DNA of 9,807 bases, from NCBI GenBank assembly GCA_021205375.1, contig JAJPXR010000068.1, forward strand, positions 12,035-21,841, given 5' to 3'. The translations under genes and the position numbers were made by a program. Positions 5,305-9,807 of this stretch are shown piece after piece (positions within the stretch are counted from its first letter, which is position 1; each line of letters opens with the position of its first letter). The notes beneath the pieces were generated by a model that was not told where the DNA came from, did not search any database, and saw only the letters and a list, made by a program, of their open reading frames with translations. The stretch is from Clostridiales bacterium (GTDB taxonomy: Bacteria; Bacillota; Clostridia; Oscillospirales; Oscillospiraceae).

Positions 5305-6567
5305 TTACATCCCTCTGGGCCGTCTCCCTGCCCTCGCATCCCCCCGCGTCACCACGGTAGAGACGAAGTACCGCACCGCGTCCATACAGTGGTCGTGGTC
5401 CTTCACGGGCTTATCCACCCCCTGGGCGGCGGCGGTCTCGTCCCAGACGTAGGCCCGGAACTCGCTGATGGTGCGGCTGCACGCTTTGGAAAAGAGCAGT
5501 TTGCCCTCCCGCAGCAGTTGGCTGACGTTGCGTATCCCGTCCAGCACCCGGTTGTCCGCCGCCTGGACGGGCAATCCTCGCCGCTGCAATTCGGTGATAA
5601 AACTGGCCGCTGACGGGTCAATTATCACCGTTCGGGGATAGCAACCGGCTAAAAAAAGCAGCAGGTCGTCTGCGTACTCGCCGTCGGTCTTTTGCCGCTG
5701 GCGCTGCCGCCCGTCCCAGCAGTACTCCCGGAGGCAGACCCACCGGCCCGCCCGGTCCTTCTGCCACAGCAAAAACACCGTGGGGTTGCGGGTGCCGTAG
5801 TCCACGCTGACGTAACAGTCCCCCGCCGTCTCCGGCAGTTGGGCGAGGACGTGCCGCCGGGGGTCGAAGCCATCGTAGACCAGCCCCTCCGCCGCCACCC
5901 ACAGCCCCCGGACGTACCGGTCATAGAACACGCCGGTGTACAGCCGCTCATACCTGGCCCGGATGTCCGGGGCCAGGGCGGGGTTGTCCTCCATGGTGAA
6001 GTGCAGGTAGAGCAAATTCCGCGCCCCGGCCTGCTGGACCCACTCCCGGTAAAACCAGTGTTCCGGCCCCGCCGGGTTGCAGTTGAACCAGAACTTGCTG
6101 CCCGCCACGCTGCACCGGGCCAGGGCCTGCTCCACGAAGGAGCGGGGCATCAGCGCCACCTCGTCCAGCAGCACCCCCGCCAGGGTCATGCCCTGAATCA
6201 GGGCGTAGGAGGACTCGTCCTTGCCGCCGAACAGGTAATAGATGTTGCACCTGCCGCCGCCGGTGACGGTGATGCGGTTTTCGCTACGGCGCTCCTGGAA
6301 GTCGTAAACGCCCTCCAACCACTGGGGCATCCCGTCGGTGACGTTCCGCCGCAGGGCCTCGATGGTCTTGCCGCAGAGGGCGAACTTTTCCCCATTGAAC
6401 CGGCTCATGCTCCACAGCAGGAACCCCGCCGTCATGGAGAGGGTCTTGCCGCTGCGGACGCTGCCATCGCAGAGCAGCCCATCCCGGTCTGCGAACTCAC
6501 TCCACCGCCACCAGGTCAGCGCCAGTCTCTGCCGGGGGCTGAAGCTCTGGTATTGCATCGGTGTCAA
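5305..6567 (-). CDS. terL: Terminase large subunit (packaging ATPase-nuclease)
   Basis: This 420-residue motor protein docks on the portal, pumps DNA with its ATPase and cuts the concatemer with its nuclease. The N-terminal ATPase shows the P-loop GSVRSGKT (35-42) and Walker B VLLDEVALM (132-140), with Asp135/Glu136. The coupling motif FNCNPAGPEHWFYREW lies at 161-176. The C-terminal RNase H-like nuclease shows SVDYGTRNPT (Asp256), VIIDPSAASF (Asp317) and DHDHCMDAVRYF (Asp396), so all three metal-binding acidic residues are present. The length is normal, and nothing suggests inactivation. The start is uncertain: TTG 6567 has GAGG at 9 bases, while ATG 6558 (codon 4) is spaced less well. Either way it overlaps terS by more than 60 bases, implying translational coupling. 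It is SPP1-type in layout. Confidence 0.93.
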   Translation of the reverse strand: MTPMQYQSFSPRQRLALTWWRWSEFADRDGLLCDGSVRSGKTLSMTAGFLLWSMSRFNGEKFALCGKTIEALRRNVTDGMPQWLEGVYDFQERRSENRITVTGGGRCNIYYLFGGKDESSYALIQGMTLAGVLLDEVALMPRSFVEQALARCSVAGSKFWFNCNPAGPEHWFYREWVQQAGARNLLYLHFTMEDNPALAPDIRARYERLYTGVFYDRYVRGLWVAAEGLVYDGFDPRRHVLAQLPETAGDCYVSVDYGTRNPTVFLLWQKDRAGRWVCLREYCWDGRQRQRQKTDGEYADDLLLFLAGCYPRTVIIDPSAASFITELQRRGLPVQAADNRVLDGIRNVSQLLREGKLLFSKACSRTISEFRAYVWDETAAAQGVDKPVKDHDHCMDAVRYFVSTVVTRGDARAGRRPRGM

Positions 6568-6991
6568 AGCCCCCTTCCTCGTCCAGCAAATGGAGAAGAT
6601 TGTTCTCCGGCTTTGGCCCGGCTGCGCCGTCGCCCCACTTGTCCCCCTTGCGCTTTTTCAGCCACAGGGAGATGGCGCTCATGTCCGGTCCCACCTGTTT
6701 GGTGGTCTCCACCTCCTTCCGCTCGCCCTTGGCGCTGACCTCTACCCGTTTCTCCACGCTCTCGTAGCCCAGGGCCTTGCGCAGCAGGGCGTTCTCCACC
6801 TGGAAGTCCACCGCCTCCGGGTCCACCTCCAGCGCCCGGCGAACGTCCTCGCTGCGTTTCTTCCACCGGGCCAGCGCCCGGGCGCTGATCCCCATTTCCT
6901 CCGCGATCTCCTCCTCGCTCCTGCCCTCCCGCCGCCAGCCGGCCAGCTTAGTCAGCCGTGCCTCGGTCAGCCAGTCCTCGATTTTTGTCAC
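6497..6991 (-). CDS. terS: Terminase small subunit
   Basis: This 164-residue protein should recognise the packaging site on phage DNA and bring in TerL. Its N-terminal domain carries a helix-turn-helix, LTKLAGWRREGRSEEEIAEEMGISARALARWKKR (about 13-46, described in two parts: helices before and after GIS). The central helix region with DFQVENALLRKALGY and the segment SAISLWLKKRKGDKWGD are hallmarks of this terminase-small group, where such a segment recurs. The C-terminus is acidic and Pro-rich, as expected for the part that contacts TerL. Start GTG 6991 is preceded by AAAGGAAGGGGG and a 7-base spacer; the short leader (about 25 bases) follows an extended -10 promoter. It is the first gene of the phage transcript, separated from guaA by only 285 bases. 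Confidence 0.85.
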   Translation of the reverse strand: MTKIEDWLTEARLTKLAGWRREGRSEEEIAEEMGISARALARWKKRSEDVRRALEVDPEAVDFQVENALLRKALGYESVEKRVEVSAKGERKEVETTKQVGPDMSAISLWLKKRKGDKWGDGAAGPKPENNLLHLLDEEGGFDTDAIPELQPPAETGADLVAVE

Positions 6992-7022
6992 TCACAGTCC
7001 CCCTTCCTTTCTTGCTGACCGC

Positions 7023-7063
7023 ATTATAGCACATTTGTTCGATTTCCACCAGCATTGTTTTTT
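7023..7063 (-). promoter_or_regulatory. Promoter of the phage head module
   Basis: On the minus strand, TGC-TATAAT (-10 hexamer 7028-7023) is a perfect extended -10 element about 35 bases before the terS GTG. No TTGACA-like -35 is seen at 16-18 bases. A-tracts lie upstream: AAAAAA at 7063-7058 fits an UP-element position, and further A-tracts at 7081-7076 and 7090-7084 are close to helical phase. The match suggests recognition by the host vegetative sigma factor, not a phage-specific factor; that is inference. Confidence 0.6.
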
Positions 7064-7091
7064 CGGTTTCCGCGCTTTTTTCGTTTTTTTC

Positions 7092-7134
7092 GGGGAAAAG
7101 TGTATTTTGTGTACCACATAATACACTTTTCCCC
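7092..7134. repeat. 43-bp near-perfect palindrome between the divergent promoters
   Basis: GGGGAAAAGTGTATT (7092-7106) is mirrored exactly by AATACACTTTTCCCC (7120-7134). Inside, after one T-T mismatch, TGTG (7108-7111) pairs with CACA (7115-7118) around a TAC loop, giving 19 of 20 paired positions. No T-tract follows on either strand, so it is not a standard terminator. It could be an operator for a dimeric or tetrameric regulator serving one or both promoters, or a hairpin of a repeat element. Confidence 0.8.
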
Positions 7135-7183
7135 CTGTCAGAAAGCGGCCAGCTACGCTCCGGGATTCTGTCGGACCTTCCAG

Positions 7184-7212
7184 TTGACAACCCCGGCGGG
7201 ATTCGATACAAT
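7184..7212 (+). promoter_or_regulatory. guaA promoter
   Basis: TTGACA (7184-7189), a 17-base spacer and TACAAT (7207-7212) form a near-consensus vegetative promoter. Transcription should begin near 7219, leaving a leader of about 57 bases before ATG 7277. That leader is too short for a purine riboswitch plus terminator. Confidence 0.85.
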
Positions 7213-7276
7213 ATCAACATCAATTTTGCGTGCCCCACTCTTTTTTTCGTTCACAAAGGAAGGAAGGCTCACACAT

Positions 7277-8818
7277 ATGGAACACGAACTCGTCATCGTC
7301 CTGGATTTTGGCGGACAGTATAACCAGCTCATCGCCCGCCGGGTGCGGGAGTGCGGCGTCTACTGCGAGGTAAAGCCCTACACCACCCCCCTTGCGGAGC
7401 TGAAAGCCGCGAACCCCATCGGCATCATTTTCACTGGCGGCCCCAACAGCGTCTATCTGGAGGACTCTCCTCACATCTCAGAGGAAATTTTCACCTGGGG
7501 CGTGCCCATTCTGGGCATTTGCTACGGCTGCCAGCTCATCGCCCACAGTCTGGGCGGGCTTGTCACCCCCGCTGTAGACGACTCCGCCCGGGAGTACGGC
7601 AAGACAGAAACCTTCTACGACACCTCCTGCAAGCTGTTCCAGGGTTTGCCGGAGACGGGCATCTCCTGGATGAGCCATGGTGATTACATGGCCAAAGTGC
7701 CCGAAGGGTTCCAACTGGTGGCCCACTCCGCCGCCTGCCCCAACGTGGCCATCGCGGACGAGGCGCGTGGGTTCTACGGCGTGCAGTTCCACCCGGAGGT
7801 CAACCACACGGAAAACGGCCTGAAGATGCTCCACAACTTCCTCTATGAGGTCTGCCACGCCAAGGGCGACTGGACCATGGGGGATTACTGCAAGACCGCC
7901 ATCGCCTCCATCCGCCAGAAGGTGGGAGACGGAAAAGTATTACTGGCCCTGTCCGGCGGTGTGGACTCCTCCGTTGCCGCCGCTCTGCTGGCGGAGGCAG
8001 TGGGAGATCAACTGACCTGCGTGTTCGTGGACCACGGCCTGATGCGAAAGGATGAGGGCGACGAAGTCGAAAAAGCCTTTGAAAAGTGGAACATCCACCT
8101 GATCCGCATGAACGAAGAAGAGCGGTTCCTGACCGCCCTTGCCGGGGTCAGTGACCCGGAGCAGAAACGGAAGATCATCGGGGAGCAGTTCATCCGGGTC
8201 TTTGAAGTGGTGGGCAAGCAGATCGGCGCGGTGGACTATCTGGTCCAGGGCACCATCTACCCCGATGTCATCGAGTCCGGCACCGGCGATGCCGCCGTCA
8301 TCAAGAGCCACCACAACGTGGGCGGGCTGCCCGACTACGTGGACTTCAAGGAGATCATCGAGCCGTTGCGGATGCTCTTCAAGGACGAGGTGCGCCAACT
8401 GGGACGGGAACTGGGCCTGCCGGAATACCTGGTCATGCGCCAGCCCTTCCCCGGCCCCGGCCTGGGCATCCGTATCATCGGGGACGTGACCAAAGAAAAA
8501 GCCGACCTCCTCCGGGAGGCAGACGCCATCTTCCGAGAGGAGGTCGCAAAGGGCGGCTGGGACCGCAACATCAACCAGTATTTTGCTGTGTTGACCAACA
8601 TGCGCTCGGTGGGCGTCATGGGCGACGGCCGCACCTACGACTACACCCTGGCCCTGCGGGGAGTTACCACCACTGACTTCATGACCGCGGACTGGGCCAG
8701 AATCCCCTACGAGATCCTGGACGCCGCCTCCACCCGAATCGTCAATGAGGTGAAGGGCATCAACCGGGTGGTGTATGATATTACGTCGAAACCGCCCGCG
8801 ACGATCGAGTGGGAATAA
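7277..8818 (+). CDS. guaA: GMP synthase (glutamine-hydrolysing)
   Basis: This 513-residue cytosolic enzyme makes GMP from XMP, ATP and glutamine, the last step of guanine nucleotide synthesis. The N-terminal glutamine amidotransferase domain (about 1-195) has the oxyanion/nucleophile motif GICYGCQ with Cys82 and the dyad FHPEV with His172 and Glu174. The ATP pyrophosphatase domain follows, with the PP-loop SGGVDSS (226-232) and DHGLMR. The C-terminal dimerisation domain shows QPFPGPGLGIRIIGDV (389-404) and ends KPPATIEWE. The length equals that of typical GuaA. The frame is open upstream to 7055, but ATG 7277 has AAAGGAAGGAAGG just before it and sits after the promoter. It is transcribed alone, divergent from the phage module and convergent with the gene at 8968. 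It is the clearest chromosomal housekeeping anchor here. Confidence 0.98.
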   Translation: MEHELVIVLDFGGQYNQLIARRVRECGVYCEVKPYTTPLAELKAANPIGIIFTGGPNSVYLEDSPHISEEIFTWGVPILGICYGCQLIAHSLGGLVTPAVDDSAREYGKTETFYDTSCKLFQGLPETGISWMSHGDYMAKVPEGFQLVAHSAACPNVAIADEARGFYGVQFHPEVNHTENGLKMLHNFLYEVCHAKGDWTMGDYCKTAIASIRQKVGDGKVLLALSGGVDSSVAAALLAEAVGDQLTCVFVDHGLMRKDEGDEVEKAFEKWNIHLIRMNEEERFLTALAGVSDPEQKRKIIGEQFIRVFEVVGKQIGAVDYLVQGTIYPDVIESGTGDAAVIKSHHNVGGLPDYVDFKEIIEPLRMLFKDEVRQLGRELGLPEYLVMRQPFPGPGLGIRIIGDVTKEKADLLREADAIFREEVAKGGWDRNINQYFAVLTNMRSVGVMGDGRTYDYTLALRGVTTTDFMTADWARIPYEILDAASTRIVNEVKGINRVVYDITSKPPATIEWE

Positions 8819-8837
8819 TAAAATCTTAGTTTCACAG

Positions 8838-8885
8838 TCCCGAAAAACGTTGAAATTCCAGCGTTTTTCGGGATTTGTCATTTTT
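8838..8885 (+). terminator. guaA: guaA rho-independent terminator
   Basis: TCCCGAAAAACG (8838-8849) pairs with CGTTTTTCGGGA (8862-8873). The stem extends inward to 15 pairs (through 8852 and 8859, one G-T) with loop AAATTC. The tail TTTGTCATTTTT follows. Confidence 0.85.
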
Positions 8886-8923
8886 GCTGGCTACAAACTG
8901 GCTATATTATTCATGATTCATAA

Positions 8924-8965
8924 GAAAAGAGCGAACTGATTTTGTGAAGTCAGTTCGCTCTTTTC
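8924..8965. terminator. Bidirectional terminator between convergent genes
   Basis: GAAAAGAGCGAACTGA (8924-8939) is mirrored perfectly by TCAGTTCGCTCTTTTC (8950-8965), with a 10-base loop. A/T runs at the stem base supply T residues for either direction. It lies 2 bases from the stop codon of the gene ending at 8968 and serves as that gene's terminator, and as a second stop for guaA. Confidence 0.75.
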
Positions 8966-8967
8966 GC

Positions 8968-9801
8968 TTATATAAATCCAACGAGGCTGCTCTCTGTGAT
9001 TGTGGCAGAAGGGTTGTACTTTTCGACTAGCGTTTGGACAATAAGATTACTCCCACCACCAATTCGAGGGCTTAAAGTAATCTCCATGTCTTCAAATGCT
9101 TCATTGGATATTATCATATCGTAATATGGAAATAACTGCATTTCCGTACCATGTATGATTCTATTAAGAGTTTTGGAATTTCCATCAATTAATTCCTCGG
9201 TAGGCTGATTGATATTAATATTAAAGGGAAGTATATCCAGTTTATAACGCCACTCTCTTTGAAACTTCCAGTGCAAATTTTTGTGTTTACCAAGATTATC
9301 AAACTTTAGTTCAAGCTGTTTGCCATCTATTTTTAGCATATGTGGATATAGTTTTTCAACATCATTGGTATATTCAACCTTATAAAGAATTTGACGGCTT
9401 AACGCCTGGGCAGAGATAAAACCATCTTTCAGCATGGTAGAAATAGGAATAAGAGTCTTCATTTGTTGGCCCTTTGAGTTGTCAGCAACCGAAGCCTTCA
9501 TTATTCTAGAGATTTCCTCAGCAGTGTTATCGTAAATCACAAAAGGATTTTTACGAAGTTTGATTCTTACGCCAAGATTCAGTGACGCATACATATTCCA
9601 CATTGGGATGCTTTCGGTAGGGTTATCAGTCCACGAACTTATGTAGCAAAATTGCCCTATGTTTTTGATGTCAGCCGTTTCTTTTTCTTGCAAATCATCC
9701 ATCTTATCTAACGAATTGAAACGAATGGTTCGATTTTTTAGAATCAGAGCCAATGATTCAATATTTGTATAGTGATATAAATATTCAATGTTTTCTGCCA
9801 T
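8968..9801 (-). CDS. DUF2971-like protein, possible phage-defence gene
   Basis: This 277-residue protein has the pattern of the DUF2971 family: an N-terminal LYHYTNIESLALIL (8-21, His10-Tyr11-Thr12), a loop NRTIRFNSLDKMDD (23-36), and SSWTDNPTESIPMWNMYA (55-72) where the family has its 'S..p....MW..Ya' block. A late EWRYK (183-187) matches the family's conserved Glu-Trp-Arg. The biochemical function of the family is not established; members often occur in defence islands and next to abortive infection genes (related to AbiGi). No signal peptide or membrane segment is seen. The gene is markedly AT-rich against its GC-rich neighbours, suggesting recent transfer. The start is ATG 9801; only 6 bases lie upstream, so its ribosome binding site and any longer N-terminus are outside the window. 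Confidence 0.72.
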   Translation of the reverse strand: MAENIEYLYHYTNIESLALILKNRTIRFNSLDKMDDLQEKETADIKNIGQFCYISSWTDNPTESIPMWNMYASLNLGVRIKLRKNPFVIYDNTAEEISRIMKASVADNSKGQQMKTLIPISTMLKDGFISAQALSRQILYKVEYTNDVEKLYPHMLKIDGKQLELKFDNLGKHKNLHWKFQREWRYKLDILPFNININQPTEELIDGNSKTLNRIIHGTEMQLFPYYDMIISNEAFEDMEITLSPRIGGGSNLIVQTLVEKYNPSATITESSLVGFI

Positions 9802-9807
9802 AAATAC

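Noticed and set aside
5692..6738. 348-codon plus-strand frame opposite terL/terS
   Set aside because: Antisense shadow of a gene with all terminase motifs; it spans the terL-terS overlap and lacks a ribosome binding site and recognisable motifs.
6948..7238. 96-codon minus-strand frame between guaA and terS
   Set aside because: It reads through the guaA promoter, the palindrome and the terS promoter and overlaps the terS start; no homology pattern recognised.
7055..7276. 74-residue N-terminal extension of GuaA
   Set aside because: It lies mostly upstream of the mapped promoter elements, translates T-rich sequence into Phe-rich protein, and GuaA from ATG 7277 already has the normal 513 residues.
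7219..7276. Purine riboswitch in the guaA leader
   Set aside because: The leader from the predicted start is about 57 bases; there is no room for an aptamer plus expression platform and I see no three-way junction core sequences.

Overview
The window looks like a chromosomal segment of a GC-rich Gram-positive gut bacterium of the Oscillospirales type (Flavonifractor/Oscillibacter relatives). This rests on the character of GuaA, strong AAGGAGGG-type ribosome binding sites, TTG/GTG starts, and short palindromic intergenic repeats of a style common in those genomes. The taxonomic call is inference from style, not a database match.

Positions 1-6991 (minus strand) hold a nearly complete head-and-connector module of a tailed siphophage of the SPP1/HK97-fold kind. 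In transcription order it encodes small terminase (6991-6497), large terminase (6567-5305), portal (4973-3573), scaffold (3425-2991), major capsid protein (2937-2095), head-tail connector (1781-1428), head closure protein (1434-1060), tail terminator (1045-662) and tail tube (544-137). A hairpin-plus-T-tract terminator follows (106-60), and a further gene appears to begin at the left edge. TerS/TerL package DNA through the portal into a shell built by scaffold and capsid; the connector, closure and terminator proteins join it to the tube. All frames look intact. There is no integrase, repressor or replication gene, and no MuF-like minor head protein in the usual place.

The gaps between these genes are unusually long for a phage and are filled with repeats: three copies of a three-stem foldback element (about 587-654, 1873-2014, 5158-5217), a pair of opposed TGTAGGGG elements (3474-3547), and 7-bp-period arrays at or next to the stop codons of the tube, capsid and large-terminase genes, with a fourth array in inverted orientation upstream of the portal gene.

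Positions 6992-7276 form a divergent control region: an extended -10 promoter with A-tracts for the phage module, a 43-bp near-perfect palindrome, and a near-consensus -35/-10 promoter for guaA. guaA (7277-8818, plus strand) is a complete GMP synthase, followed by a strong terminator and a second, bidirectional one. Positions 8968-9801 (minus) carry an AT-rich gene for a DUF2971-like protein, probably acquired horizontally and possibly part of a defence island next to guaA.
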